From assembly GCA_019321725.1 (NCBI GenBank), contig CM033116.1, positions 1,422,642 through 1,486,641 on the forward strand: a stretch of DNA of 64,000 bases, read 5' to 3'. How positions within the stretch are numbered: position 1 is the stretch's first letter; each line of letters opens with the position of its first letter. Below are positions 1 through 12,725 of this stretch, piece by piece. Origin of the DNA: Paulownia fortunei. Taxonomy: Eukaryota; Streptophyta; Magnoliopsida; Lamiales; Paulowniaceae. Below the pieces are notes generated by a model that saw nothing but the letters and a program-made list of their open reading frames with translations, searched no databases and was not told where the DNA came from. The translations under genes were made by a program, and so were the position numbers.

Positions 1-3000
1 GGCTGAGTTGCCGCCTAAATCACCTGTTCCTCTCCCGATATTTGAATTGAAAGAGGGCACCAGGTCCTCGTGGAAATTCTACAAGGAAGCCCCAAGGCTG
101 TCACTCGACAGCAGGGCTACTACTGATGCAAAGGGAGGCCTCCACCCCAAAGAGATCCGAACAACTACCTCCATTCTATCCGTGGCCAATGGAGGCGATA
201 CTATTGCTAGTGATACGACTGATGGAGGCCAACACCACCGGTCTCCCAGTGTTATTGCCAGGCTCATGGGCCTGGAGCCATTGCCAAATTCATCTGGTTC
301 TGAACCAGAAAAGAAGCCGGAGCTCCGGAGATCCGCATCTGAATCGAGAGTCTCGAAGGATCTGTTTCAATCTCGATTCATCGCAGACGGCAGCAATTTT
401 TATTCCAAGCAGCCAACTCAATCGCATTCTGCCCTTTCCAACAATGCGATGAAAAATAGTGCGCCAATGGACGCACATTATGCAGATCCGAGGAACCATT
501 CACTCAAAAATGCTCTAAAGGCTGAAGGCCCTGATGGATTGAACAAAGGCTGCCTTAGTTTTACATCGCCATGGAGAGCTCCGCAGCACCGGAAAAGCTT
601 CTTCGATTCAGGGGACATCTTCCCAGAGCCAAAACAAACTGTATCAATCTACGGAGAGATTGAGAAGAGAATTAAAATGAGAGGAATAGACGAACAATCA
701 AAAGATTTAGAGACCTTGAAACAAATTCTCGAAGCTCTGCAACTCAAAGGACTCCTGCATTCTAAACAACCGTCGCAGCAAAATCAAGTCCGCCACCGGA
801 ACTTTGTTTACGGCGAGTCACCAATCGTCCTAATGAAACCTTCGAGATCGTCAGCTTCAACCCCAATTAGCCGCAGGGCGGGAAATGATTATTCGCCGTC
901 GAATGGTAAAAATCAAGTCCGTGGCGTGCGTCGGAATTACAGCCTCGCCGGAGAAACTTCGCCGTCGGTGAGTCCCCGGCGGGAACGAAACTTACGGAGT
1001 CCGACCCGAGTGGGTCGAAGTTCGAGCCCGACGAGCCGGAGTAGTGAGGGCAATGCGAGTGCGGGCCGGTCAAACTCACTGGTCAAACCTAAGCCATTGG
1101 GCGTTGAAACTCAGAGGAGAGTAAACGAGTCACCAGATAATCGCAAAGCCTCTCCAGTTCATTCACCGAAGCTCAACACGAGAAGAACCGGACCGGATCC
1201 AACGGTCAGTAATCGATCGCCCAGGAGCAAGAAAGCGACGTCAGGGATTCACCAGAAAGAGAAGATCACGACCGTTGTCGTCGCAGAGGATGAATCGTCA
1301 TCCATTTCTGGAAGCAGTATCACTACATCCACTACTGATACAGAGGTAATTTAATTTACATTTTAATTGAACCCATTTAACTAACGTTAATTTCTAGTTA
1401 AATAGTTCTAACTAATGCATAATTGACAACACAGAGGTCGAAGGCTGAGGAATTCAAGGAGGGGAGGAATTTATTGGAGAGATGCGATAAGCTGCTTCAC
1501 AGCATAGCGGTGATGGCTGCAACCGACATGCAACCGAGTCCCGTGTCCGTTCTTGATTCGTCGTTCTACAAGGACGAGTCATTGACCCCTTCGCCTGTTA
1601 CAACCAAACGTAATATCGATTTCAAAGGTACAATTAACTAATTACATGTCACATCATTATCAGTTGGTCAATTTTTATTTTTATTTTTTTAAGATTTATG
1701 TCTGAATCAGTTTAGAAGGAAAAATAAGGGCAGTATCTAGTTTGACTTTGGGGGTAAGCTAGAGATTTTGTAGTTGTTGTGCTATAATATCTGCACTGAA
1801 CTGAAAGTATTTAAATGTGGGGATTAATTGTGGGAGAAGATTGATTGGAGGAGAAGTGGGGAGTGGGCTGATGGAAAAGGGGTTTTAGGTTTTAGGGTAG
1901 AGAGGTTGGGAAATGTGGCATGTGACGAGGGTGTACGTAAGTCACGTGGAGTGGGACCATGCCCCGCCCCTAGATGGGGAATCGTCCTTGCCGTCGGCGT
2001 CTACTATGACGATTGCGTTTTATCCAAAGGTCAAAGACTCGGAAGTCCTTTGGTGGAGCTGATGCTACAACTGTGATTGATTTGAAAGAGTTGATAGTGC
2101 TCGTTTCCTTTCCTTTTATTTTATTTTTATATTTTTATAGGATTGAAAATACTTAATATTTTTTAACAAAAAGATATGTGATGTTTAAAAATAAAAATAA
2201 ATTATATTTTTAATAAAAAATAAATAAATATATTTTTGAAATTTCAAATTATATAAAAAAAATGTTTGTTAAAAATGAAAACAAACAAGCCCTTATAAAT
2301 TGGTCTCATAAAGTACGAGTGAATATGATCCCAGCAGTCTTTATAACCTTGTATCGTACAAGAATCATTATAACCTTGGATCGTACAAGAATTTTACATA
2401 ATTCACCACACTTACATTACCTTTTTTCTGCAGAACCCTGTTTAATAACTAGTCTGCATACTGTTTTTTGGATGTGGTACCAAATCGGATCTCAATATAT
2501 ATATCTCCAATGGTGACCACAGTTACCTTTCTAAGTTAAGTGGTCCTTTGCTGAGAGTGTGTACTTATTTTGTCATTAAACACCAAGAAGAACCATATAA
2601 CATGAAGGGGGGTGGGGTGTTTGGTTTGGATTTGTGCGAAGACATTTCCAGGTTTATGAAAATGATAGTTGAATACGCTTTTGTTTCATGAAACTGACAA
2701 AAATTTCCTACTTTTACTGCTTGTTTACCTATAGAACATGTGGAATCAAGATTCAGAAAATGCTTCTTGTCTCTGCACTAATGGTTTTGTTGAATAACGT
2801 AACAGATCAATCTGGTGAATTGGAAGAAGAAATCTGGAGCCCTGTGATCTCGCCCATCCGGTCCAAATGCTTAGAAACATCGGATGACTCTGATTTTGTA
2901 TACATCTCAGATATCCTAAGAGCATCCCATTATCTCCCTGAGGACTCCGACGTCTTTCTATTACTAGAGAAGCAACAATATCTCAAAGGAAATGACACGT

Positions 3001-3398
3001 CCAAAGTCGCCAGGCTCCAACGGAAGCTGATTTTCGATACAACCAACGAAATTCTGGACAGGAACAGGCGATTGCCTCCTTGGAAGGCTGTCTCATGGAG
3101 CAATGGCAACACCGCAACCCCATCCCTCGACAAGGTCTGGTCGGAATTTCAAAGAATTCGAGAACGTGACACTGCTGAAGATTTGTTCGAGACCGTATGC
3201 AGTGTCCTAAAAAAAGACCTAGCCGGGGACGCAATCACTGGCTGGGGAGATTGTCCAGTGGAGATGTCGGAGGCGGTTTTGGACATCGAACGGCTTATAT
3301 TCAAGGATTTGATCTGCGAGATCATCCAGGATGTCGCAGCACTGGCATCCAGAGACACGTTATCATCCATAATGCCTAGAAGGAAGTTGGTTTTCTGA
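1..3398 (+). CDS. LNG: LONGIFOLIA-like (TRM1/TRM2 family) protein, 3' part
   Basis: Partial gene, open at the left edge, so the N-terminus is missing. Exons read as 2-1345, 1435-1627 and 2806-3398 (TGA), with GT-AG junctions that keep one frame and give about 709 residues; family members are commonly 900-1100. Family features seen: a region with SSWKFYKEAPRLSLDSRA near the start, the conserved SVIARLMGLEPLP motif at about residues 80-92, a long Ser/Arg-rich disordered middle, and a C-terminal DUF4378-type domain containing SDFVYISDILRAS and ending in RRKLVF. Known of the family: LONGIFOLIA proteins promote longitudinal polar cell elongation in leaves, and as TON1-recruiting-motif proteins associate with cortical microtubules. 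The role here is inferred from this similarity. Intron 2 (1628-2805) is AT-rich and contains no other gene that I can support. Confident of the family; the paralogue is uncertain. Confidence 0.9.
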
Positions 3399-6300
3399 AA
3401 TCCTACTGTCAAACAAACAGGGAAAAGGGCATTTTGTGTTTCACGTGGGGAGTACTAGTATTTTTCCTGTGTAATGTTCTTATTTTTTTTTTTTATATAT
3501 ATTTTATCCTGTTGGTAATGCTGATTATTGTGAAACATTTCTAACGGTCACATTTTTCACTTTTGCAAGCTGTAAAAAACAAACAAAAATCAAGATCCGA
3601 GGAACTCTTTTCTTTTCCTGTGGGGTGCATGTTGATGTTGCTCGCGTGGATCCATAGGTTGCCGTGTGCTTAAAATTCTTAGCAGTATTTTTTGTCGATT
3701 GGGAAAAAGGAAAAGTGAAAAAGGGCATGGCTTTTAGGACAAACTATTGTTTAGTTTGTTAGATTTCATGCCTTTAGGTATCATAGGCGTGTTGATGATT
3801 GAGTTTTAGCTCTGAAAATGATGGTCAGGTGGGGGGCTGTCCCATTCGCCAGGTCTTAGGCACGCTTTGTGAACCAAAGGTCGTCATCATTTGGTGGGCT
3901 TAAATGTGGAGAGACAAATTGCAGCCTAAATTTAATTGATTTTGATTTAATCTAGGTCTATTGTATGATAAGAATTATATATTTATATATAATTGATTAT
4001 TCTTTTTAAAATACGCATAAATTAGGAGTTAGTAGAATTGCATTGAGTGGGATTAGAATCACGGTCTAATATTAGTCGAAATTAACGAAGGTCAAGTCTG
4101 ACTGACGGTTCATCTCCATCTTCAAGCAAATTAGACGCTAGCCTGAAATCAAACGAACCACGGTAACTGGGCTAAGCTTCTTTAGTAAAAGGCATTTTCA
4201 GTAGTTTTAAAGCTTCCTAAATGTAGAGTAACAGACCTTATAGATTTATAATAAAACAATATTTATAGCAATCAGTCAATCATATGAATCAAGATCGTGG
4301 GTGGCTACTTGGTCGAGATCAATGGCCAATATTATTGGTCATCCCTGGGAATTAGTCGGGAGTAGTAAATTAATATGAAACCAATGGCAGCCCTGAATCA
4401 AAATTGCCCGATCGGCAGAGAAATTCGAGGATGGACAATATTTTCTTTCCATAAACAAGATGACTCTGTGATTGAAATAAAAACTCAAAAACCTATATAT
4501 TTATTAAATGACATTTGATCCAAACTGGTTTTCCTTTATCATGTACATTAGTTTGGCTGCTTTATCTTGGTGGAATTGAAGAACTTTCACTTGGGAGATT
4601 TAGATAAAGATGCGAATGCAAGAAGAAGACAATGTCAATACTTTCATTTTGAAACTAATCGTTCTAAGGTAATAATTTTATTCAAGGTCCTAAAACTTTC
4701 ATGATAGAGAAATGAATCATTTTGAAGACAGAAATAAAAGAGACTTGTGCACCCTAATTTTTTCTGATTTAGGTTAAGAATGGAAGTTAATATTGTCATT
4801 GTTTGAATTGTACTTAACCTAAAACTATCTAAACTGATTTTAAGTTGTGACTGAGCTAAATTATTACCATGGACCTATTGCTAAGCAAATAATATAAAAA
4901 CTGTGACATTTTATAACACCAATTAATCACACAAATTGTATTTAAGAAGCTAAGCCCTTATCTATTTAGATTTAATTGGCAAAATATGGTTGTTCATATC
5001 CTTATATTACCACTTATCAGCAGGCTAGTGCAAACATATATAGAAATGGACCTACATTATCAGCAGGTAGCAAGAGTGAAAATGGGGCTACCATGTGAAG
5101 AAACAAAAGCACTTACAGGACGGAAAGATATTCTATTGCATCTTTAATTGTTGGATACAGAAATTTTATACATAACGAAGAATAATTAATATAATGCAAT
5201 AAAAAATGTAATAAAACTTGCAATAGAAATATAAAATGAGAAGCCATCAGCACTTTTCAACTATCACTGTAACTCTTTCTATAAAAACTTCTTACAAAAC
5301 TTATATTAAGAGCCTGAAAAATCAAGACATAAAACTGGAAAAACTTTTTCGATCTCCTCTAGAACTATTTGAATAAATAGTTAAAAGATCAAAGCGGGGT
5401 AGAGACATTGAGAAGATCTTTTTGTTCCTATTATTGGGCTCCATGTTGAAGAATGGGGGTGGAATTGGACTCAAATTCTTGCTGGTTTTGTCATTACATT
5501 GCGTTTATATCTTTTAATCATTCATTGCTTTAATAATTGACACCAAAATAAGGCTAAAATAACGTGGGTTTATGTAGGGAAAACACAAAAAGGATAAGAT
5601 GTGTATCATCAGAATTGCAAACTTTCTTTTTCATGTGGGCTCCTTTCATTTTTCTTTTCAATTATGGGCTTTATGTCGCCTCTCATATTTTCTGAATGGC
5701 CCATCTCATCCTTTTTCCCCCAAACTCTTTCCAATAAAAAAACTCTATATTTTCAAATTTATTATTGTTATTATTATTATTTCTTGATGTCTCAAAATAA
5801 GGCATAACATTTTGGAATAAATTTTTTTCCTAAAAACACTCTTAATCAAAATAATAATGTTATTTTTAATAGGAACATTGTATAAATAAATAAAACTTCT
5901 TTTTTTTTTTTTTTCAAATTCTCATTTAAAACTTTGTATCCCCAAACTTGAATGTCTCCCTCCTAAAAAAAAAAGCAAAAACAAATAAAAACCATGAGTT
6001 TATCTAACAAGGCCAAGCATGGGGTCCCTGTCATCACTGGAGGGCAGAAGTTTATCTGTGTGTGGGCATTGGATTTGTGGATGGTGCTCTGGCAATTGCA
6101 CATGCCACTGGTATTATATGTACTTTTGTTTAATTGATTGCTACATAGTTCCCTCCAGGGAGTATTGAATAAAACTTTTTGAGCTTGAGCAGCCTGTCCT
6201 ATCCATGCTACTAGAGAAAATGTCAATTTCTTAAACTAGAATTGGGACCCTTTGCCAGAAGGTAAATCTTTGACCAACTTGTGTATGTATGTAGTTGTAC

Positions 6301-6462
6301 CATTATGAAATGGTAGTGAATTCTCTATCTCTTCAGTTTACATACAAATGGATATATCCATTGCCTATGTGAATTAAAATTCAACATGTAGTGACTTATA
6401 AATGGGTTGTGGGGTGGGGGGTGGTGGAAGGGGGATACTAAATCTTTCTTTTTTCCTTTTTT
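3399..6462. other. Intergenic, no gene seen
   Basis: AT-rich DNA downstream of the LONGIFOLIA-like gene. The first few hundred bases presumably include its 3' UTR. The few open frames are short, lack splice context and resemble nothing recognised. No tRNA-like fold, terminal inverted repeat or retroelement coding was seen. The stretch ends in a T-rich tract (about 6440-6480) where the tandem duplication begins. Confidence 0.6.
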
Positions 6463-7309
6463 TTTTTTATTTTTTTTTTGGTTTTTAGCTGGCAAAAATG
6501 GCTTAAGATCTTTAGCCAAAATTAGATGAGCAAGGATTCTTGCTTATGCCATGAAGTAATATTGAAGTTTTCCTTGATCTACTGATTTTAGATTGTTTTC
6601 TTTTTTAGTTTTTCGGATAATTAGAGTCGTTGATAAATGAGTTAAATGGAGTATGGAAGGTTTCACTTATGATCAAAGATATTTTTAACCTCTTATGTGC
6701 TCTATGAACTCCACATTTGCCTTTCCTGTTCAGGACAAGTCTTGTCCAGGACATGTCTGGTTGAGGCCATGCTTGGCTATGTTTTCATTTTTTTTTCAAG
6801 AAATTTGAATCCCAAAGTAAGAAAGAGAGTTCTTTAGAAGTGAGTGGTAACGAAAGATTATTTAAATTAGCGGGAAAAGTTGATAGGTTGATTTGAAAGA
6901 AAAATAGAATGACATATTTGGTTAATGTTCTTTGAAAATGAACTAGTTTTTTTTTTTTTTTAAATATTAGGTGGAAATAATATTAAAATAGAATAAGAAA
7001 TGACATCGTATTTTCGAAAGATTTTTTTCAGAATAAACAATTGAAAATAAGGGAGATGATACACACTTCCACTTTTTGGGATTCTCAAAACGTGAGAATA
7101 TTCTTTCACAATGAAACCAAGCATGGATCAAGCTTCTGTGTCATGAAGAGAACATTTCTAGTACTTTAATATTTCAGAACTTATTTCCACTAGCCCTTTA
7201 ATGTTATTTCCTTACAAACAAACTTTCTTGTCTCATTAATAAAATTCATATAGGTTGTGCTTGGATTCAAAGGATTTGGGAATTAAAGATTTATTTTTCA
7301 TCTTTTATG

Positions 7310-7347
<38 letters not shown>

Positions 7348-8026
7348 GTGGAAAGGAATGGAAATTGAACCCTCACCCATACAAGTGTGAGTTGGTACCA
7401 CCATACCATAAGAGTTGGTGGAATTAAGAAATTAATTTATAATAATAAATTTTATTAGGCTTGTTTGGATAAATTTTCAAGTGATATTGAATTTTAAATC
7501 CTTTTTGCTTCAACACTCACTTTGAGTTATTTCCTCTATCATATGATGCATTTTAAATTCATATAATATTAAAATTATTTAAAATTCTTAATTTTATCAT
7601 TACTCAAATTCAAATTCCTCCAACCAAACATTGATCTGTATAACTCGTATCAAAGGCATTATTGTACTTGGAATCATGCGAGCATTTTCGGATAGCCCAC
7701 TGCCAGTGGGCTGTCCATTATCCTTTGATTAAGTTCAGGACCTCCATTCTTGCCTGAGGGGATTTCATATGGGCCCTATATGGAAGAGAAGGCGTTAACT
7801 GGAATGATCTAAAGCTTTTCTCGTCCTGCTTTCATGACTTTCTTTGTTAATAATTTTCAATAGATACTTTTCGAGCTAACCATGTTTCACATTATAAAAT
7901 TAATGGAGTAATTAATAAGACTTGGAAATTGTTAAAAATATAATTTGTAATTCAAATAAAGAATAAATAAGTTTAGGAGAGACAACAAAAGCCGAAGATG
8001 AAATAAGTTATAATCTACCTCAGTGA
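6463..8026. repeat. Tandem direct repeat, unit 1 (about 1564 bp)
   Basis: First of two adjacent direct copies. It begins in a T-rich tract just before TTTTTAGCTGGC and runs to CTCAGTGATTTTTT. Matching landmarks are offset by 1564 bp at the left and about 1542 bp at the right. The unit has no convincing coding frame. It contains a (TA)n tract at 7311-7345 and a short palindrome at 7690-7716 built on GCCCACTG/CAGTGGGC. It is unlike any element I can name; because its ends lie in poly-T, replication slippage or unequal exchange between T-tracts is a plausible origin (inference). Confidence 0.93.
7311..7345. repeat. (TA)n microsatellite
   Basis: Uninterrupted TA dinucleotide tract inside tandem unit 1. 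The equivalent tract in unit 2 (8874-8888) is about 20 bases shorter, which is the largest difference between the two units. Confidence 0.95.
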
Positions 8027-9568
8027 TTTTTTATTTTTTTTTTGGTTTTTAGCTGGCAAAAATGGCTTAAGATCTTTAGCCAAAATTAGATGAGCAAGGA
8101 TTCTTGCTTATGCCATGAAGTAATATTGAAGTTTTCCTTGATCTACTGATTTTAGATTGTTTTCTTTTTTAGTTTTTCGGATAATTAGAGTCGTTGATAA
8201 ATGAGTTAAATGGAGTATGGAAGGTTTCACTTATGATCAAAGATATTTTTAACCTCTTATGTGCTCTATGAACTCCACATTTGCCTTTCCTGTTCAGGAC
8301 AAGTCTTGTCCAGGACATGTCTGGTTGAGGCCATGCTTGGCTATGTTTTCATTTTTTTTTCAAGAAATTTGAATCCCAAAGTAAGAAAGAGAGTTCTTTA
8401 GAAGTGAGTGGTAACGAAAGATTATTTAAATTAGCGGGAAAAGTTGATAGGTTGATTTGAAAGAAAAATAGAATGACATATTTGGTTAATGTTCTTTGAA
8501 AATGAACTAGTTTTTTTTTTTTTTTAAATATTAGGTGGAAATAATATTAAAATAGAATAAGAAATGACATCGTATTTTCGAAAGATTTTTTTCAGAATAA
8601 ACAATTGAAAATAAGGAGATGATACACACTTCCACCTTTTGGGATTCTCAAAACGTGAGAATATTCTTTCACAATGAAACCAAGCATGGATCAAGCTTCT
8701 GTGTCATGAAGAGAACATTTCTAGTACTTTAATATTTCAGAACTTATTTCCACTAGCCCTTTAATGTTATTTCCTTACAAACAAACTTTCTTGTCTCATT
8801 AATAAAATTCATATAGGTTGTGCTTGGATTCAAAGGATTTGGGAATTAAAGATTTATTTTTCATCTTTTATGTTATATATATATATATGGGTGGAAAGGA
8901 ATGGAAATTGAACCCTCACCCATACAAGTGTGAGTTGGTACCACCATACCATAAGAGTTGGTGGAATTAAGAAATTAATTTATAATAATAAATTTTATTA
9001 GGCTTGTTTGGATAAATTTTCAAGTGATATTGAATTTTAAATCCTTTTTGCTTCAACACTCACTTTGAGTTATTTCCTCTATCATATGATGCATTTTAAA
9101 TTCATATAATATTAAAATTATTTAAAATTCTTAATTTTATCATTACTCAAATTCAAATTCCTCCAACCAAACATTGATCTGTATAACTCGTATCAAAGGC
9201 ATTATTGTACTTGGAATCATGCGAGCATTTTCGGATAGCCCACTGCCAGTGGGCTGTCCATTATCCTTTGATTAAGTTCAGGACCTCCATTCTTGCCTGA
9301 GGGGATTTCATATGGGCCTATATGGAAGAGAAGGCGTTAACTGGAATGATCTAAAGCTTTTCTCGTCCTGCTTTCATGACTTTCTTTGTTAATAATTTTC
9401 AATAGATACTTTTCGAGCTAACCATGTTTCACATTATAAAATTAATGGAGTAATTAATAAGACTTGGAAATTGTTAAAAATATAATTTGTAATTCAAATA
9501 AAGAATAAATAAGTTTAGGAGAGACAACAAAAGCCGAAGATGAAATAAGTTATAATCTACCTCAGTGA
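8027..9568. repeat. Tandem direct repeat, unit 2 (about 1542 bp)
   Basis: Second copy, directly abutting the first. By eye the differences from unit 1 are one missing G (GGGAGATG to GGAGATG near 8614), one T-to-C change in the following CACTTTTTGGG/CACCTTTTGGG, a (TA)n tract shortened from about 35 to 15 bases (8874-8888), and one missing C in GGGCCCTATATGG. Such low divergence in non-coding DNA means a very recent duplication, or an assembly artefact. Confidence 0.93.
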
Positions 9569-10191
9569 TTTTTTTTTTTTTTTTGTTTGCCTTTTCAATA
9601 TTAATAGGCTGATTTAGTGCAACTTGCTTACATTTGCAAGTTTCTGCCCAAAAGATGCTTTTTGTCTTCAAGCACTTACAAGAGAGCAATTACAAATATT
9701 TCCCTTTAGCGATAAGATATTTTAACATTTTATTCCAGGACCAAAACTTCAAGCAATTGTTTCACATAAATCCAAAATTTTATGACATTCAGCAAGAAAT
9801 TTTTCATAAATACAAGATTTCTGAACATCACCCTTGAATCACAAGTATTATAGTGGTATTGATTTTATTTTGAGTCATGTTAGAAACTAAAAGTTACTTT
9901 TATTCAATTTTGAGGAATTTGAACTTACTTTAGTAATAACAAAATATTTATTAAGAAACACCAAATGCATCCACAGGTAAATAGAGAACATGCTAAGAAT
10001 TCTAACAGATTTAAACACAGATGTATCATGAAACTCAATGTTAAAGATAACTACATCCAACACAGCTACAGGTTCAACTAGTTGATCTAAACTGTTATTA
10101 ACCTCCATTCTAATGTAACCTAATACAGGCAGAGTCACAAACACAAACATTGTTCATCAGATAAATTGACAAATGGAGTTAATACAGTAGT
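9569..10191. other. Intergenic and probable 3' UTR of the H2A.Z gene
   Basis: Lies between the tandem duplication and the H2A.Z stop codon, which is on the minus strand. The part next to the stop presumably holds the H2A.Z 3' UTR. No other gene is supported; the open frames here are short and AT-rich. Confidence 0.5.
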
Positions 10192-10999
10192 TCATTCCTT
10201 GGTGGTTTTGTTGATGAGGGATTTGTGAATGTGAGGAATCACACCACCACCAGCTATGGTTCCTTTGATGAGGGTGTCGAGCTCCTCATCCCCACGAATG
10301 GCCAGCTGCAAGTGCCTTGGTGTTATCCTCTTAACCTTCAGATCTTTGCTGGCATTTCCTGCCAACTCAAGCACTTCTGCAGTCAAATATTCAAGAATCG
10401 CAGCAGAGTAAACTGCTGCTGTGGCTCCAACTCTACCATTGGCATTGGTTCTTGACTTGAGGTGGCGATGAATTCTACCCACTGGAAACTGAGCCACCAT
10501 ATTGCTTGTGCAAGTTAATGAGTTGAATTTGAAGCACATAAGATATGAAATGTCAAAGACAAACACACTAGAAACAAATTTACCCAATTAAATATATTTC
10601 AGAAAGCAACAATTCCACATCACTTCCAATTCGTTCCATGTCACTCCCAAAGAATATGAGAAATAAAAACAAGAAACTAAACACTCAACAGCTTCAATTT
10701 CTATACAAACTCTCCTTCATTGACATGGAAAACCATCAAATGTTACACAATCAGCAAATATGTTACTGTTATGGCGCCATAACCAGTGAAACGCAACTAT
10801 TCCCTGACATGAAAGGGCACATGCATCTCAATTCAAATTAAATTGAGATCTATTTTTGGTGAATGTAAGGGGATATTTATACCTGGAGACCAGCACGAGC
10901 TGACCGAGATACCGGCCTTTTCTTGTCCTTCTCCTTGTTAGCTGCTGCAGCTGCCATAGTCTTGCCCGCCACAAGCCCTTTGCCACCTTTCCCGGCCAT
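10192..10999 (-). CDS. H2A.Z: Histone variant H2A.Z
   Basis: Two coding exons on the minus strand: 10999-10883 (39 codons, starting [13 protein letters not shown]) and 10488-10192 (98 codons plus stop), joined [11 protein letters not shown] by a GT-AG intron; 137 residues in all. The lysine-rich N-tail leads into a complete histone fold. Markers that separate H2A.Z from canonical H2A are present: [39 protein letters not shown], and the extended docking and acidic-patch end [20 protein letters not shown], finishing in INKTTKE. Known of the family: H2A.Z replaces H2A in nucleosomes through the SWR1 complex, mainly at the first nucleosomes of genes, and affects temperature response, flowering and DNA repair. 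Loop 1 reads [11 protein letters not shown] where I expect a Ser/Thr-Ala-His-Gly type; probably natural variation. The leader is split by a long intron (next entry). Confidence 0.96.
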
Positions 11000-11268
11000 T
11001 TTTCTCACCTTAGCTACTATTTCAGGGTAGAAAAAAAAACAAAAGTTAATTACCGAATAAAAAAGTAATGGTTAAACTTTGATGAAAATGAGATGCACAA
11101 TAAACTTCACAAATTATTTTAATGTGTTTTCACAGCTGTATGATCTCCTTAAACGACCAAAGGTTTAAAATCTTAGCTTTTTGCAGTTGTTTTATTTGTT
11201 CAATTCAATTTCCACGTTTTTCAGCCATTTCATTCACCTTAACTACTACTTCAAAGCTGCAAATTATC

Positions 11269-12095
11269 AGGCCGTCTCTAATGGGACTTCATTTCCTTCA
11301 CTAATACACTACACCAAATTTAGTGTAATCTATTTTTCAACAAAATATCAAATGTTACATTAAAATATTCATTTACAAATTTAGTGTAATGTATATATTT
11401 TTATTTTAACCCCAAATTTATTCTATTTTAAATATTAATTTAATTTATATCATATATTGTATATTTAATTAATTTATAATTTAATTTTAATTTATTTAAT
11501 TTTAATTTTGTTATTATTTTAAAATAATATTTGTAATAATTAACAAATAATTACTATTTATAATAAATTATAATAATAAATAAATATATTAAAATAACAT
11601 TATTTGCATAATATAAAAATTAAAAACTAAAATTTAAAAAATAAAATACTACAAAAAACTAAAAACAATAATTTAATAATTTAATAAATTATTTTCAAAT
11701 CCAACAAGATCATCAAAATTCTGACCACAAGAACCAAAGCTACTTTGACCATGTTGTTGAGCTCTTTTTTATATAATTTTTGATTGTTCATTTTGAAAAA
11801 AATGACATGAATTCAGATCATTTATAAAATTTAAATTTTTTAATAAAAATTATTGTGATGTTAATTGTAATGCTTATTTTTATAATATAATATTAATTAT
11901 ACGTATTTTTTTATTTAATAAATTTAGTAATAATAAAATATAAGTAATTAAATAATTTTATAAATTAATAAATTAATAATAATTGAAAATACAAAAAAAA
12001 AAATCATTTAAAGATAATTTAAATTAAACTGTACCAAATCACCAAATTAAGTGTAACTTTTATATCAAATTGGTGCATTGAATTAGAGGTGGCCT
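11269..12095. mobile_element. MITE-like non-autonomous insertion in the H2A.Z leader intron
   Basis: An 827-bp AT-rich block with related ends facing each other: the left end reads AGGCCGTCTCTAATG and the complement of the right end reads AGGCCACCTCTAATT. Just inside, both ends carry a diverged ACACCAAATTTAGTGTAA-type sequence. No coding capacity. Flanks CAAATTAT and CAAAATAG match at 6 of 8 positions, a possible worn 8-bp target duplication of hAT type. The family assignment is tentative. Confidence 0.5.
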
Positions 12096-12345
12096 CAAAA
12101 TAGAACGATTACACACCATAAACAACAGATGTACACGTAAAGCTTTTGAAAGTATTATTTAAATCGTTCGTACAGCATTTTTCTCTCCTTAAACCTCAAA
12201 AGATTTTTTCTTTCGTTCAATTTCTTCCTTCATTGTCAACCCAAAACAAGCTTACGTTACTCTTCCGTTCCTCTTAAAGCTCGTAAGTCTGGATACTTGT
12301 CAAATTCTAGAATAGATCTGACTATTTAAGACGATAAAATCACTA

Positions 12346-12367
12346 ACACACACACACACACACACAC
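12346..12367. repeat. (CA)n microsatellite
   Basis: About eleven uninterrupted AC/CA dinucleotides, inside the proposed H2A.Z leader intron. A simple polymorphic repeat; no function is implied. Confidence 0.9.
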
Positions 12368-12725
12368 CAAAAAGATAAAAGAAACAATTTAAGAACATGG
12401 AACGGAACAAAAAAGAAGAAAGAAGAAAAAAGAAAAATTCATCAAGCTAACGAACTGGACTAAAATTCTTCAAACGAAATCCGATGCACCAAAATATTAA
12501 ACCTACAAAAGAATAAATTGAACAACAGAGGTGCGCAAATCACACAAATCATAAAGGATTAACAGAAGTACCTTAGAAATTTGATAGCACAGGAGGAATG
12601 GAACTGGAGAGGAGACAAATAGGAAAGATGACGGTGAGATTGTGTGCGAGTGTGCGCTCCTGGTGAGAGCTTTGATTATAGTGATAAATTTGTGGAGTTT
12701 TTGAATTTGGAGTTACATTTTGGCG

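Larger units (their letters stand above)
11000..12680 (-). promoter_or_regulatory. H2A.Z 5' leader with a long intron, and upstream region
   Basis: On the minus strand a donor CTAAG|GTACTT lies at 12572/12571, and a pyrimidine-rich acceptor ending in AAATAG sits about 20 bases upstream of the ATG, near 11017. This suggests a 5' UTR exon at roughly 12680-12572 and a leader intron of about 1.55 kb. Just upstream, 12718-12725 reads TTTGGCGG, resembling an E2F site, as might be expected for a replication-linked gene. Transcript ends are inferred, not seen. Confidence 0.55.

Noticed and set aside
1828..2076. 82-codon frame inside LONGIFOLIA intron 2
   Set aside because: It lies between a good donor (1628) and acceptor (2805) and joins neither exon usefully; no family resemblance.
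7690..7716. Palindrome GCCCACTG..CAGTGGGC, also at 9233-9259 and 16806-16826
   Set aside because: Could look like a terminator or binding site, but the stems are short and the first two copies are explained by the tandem duplication; no supporting context.
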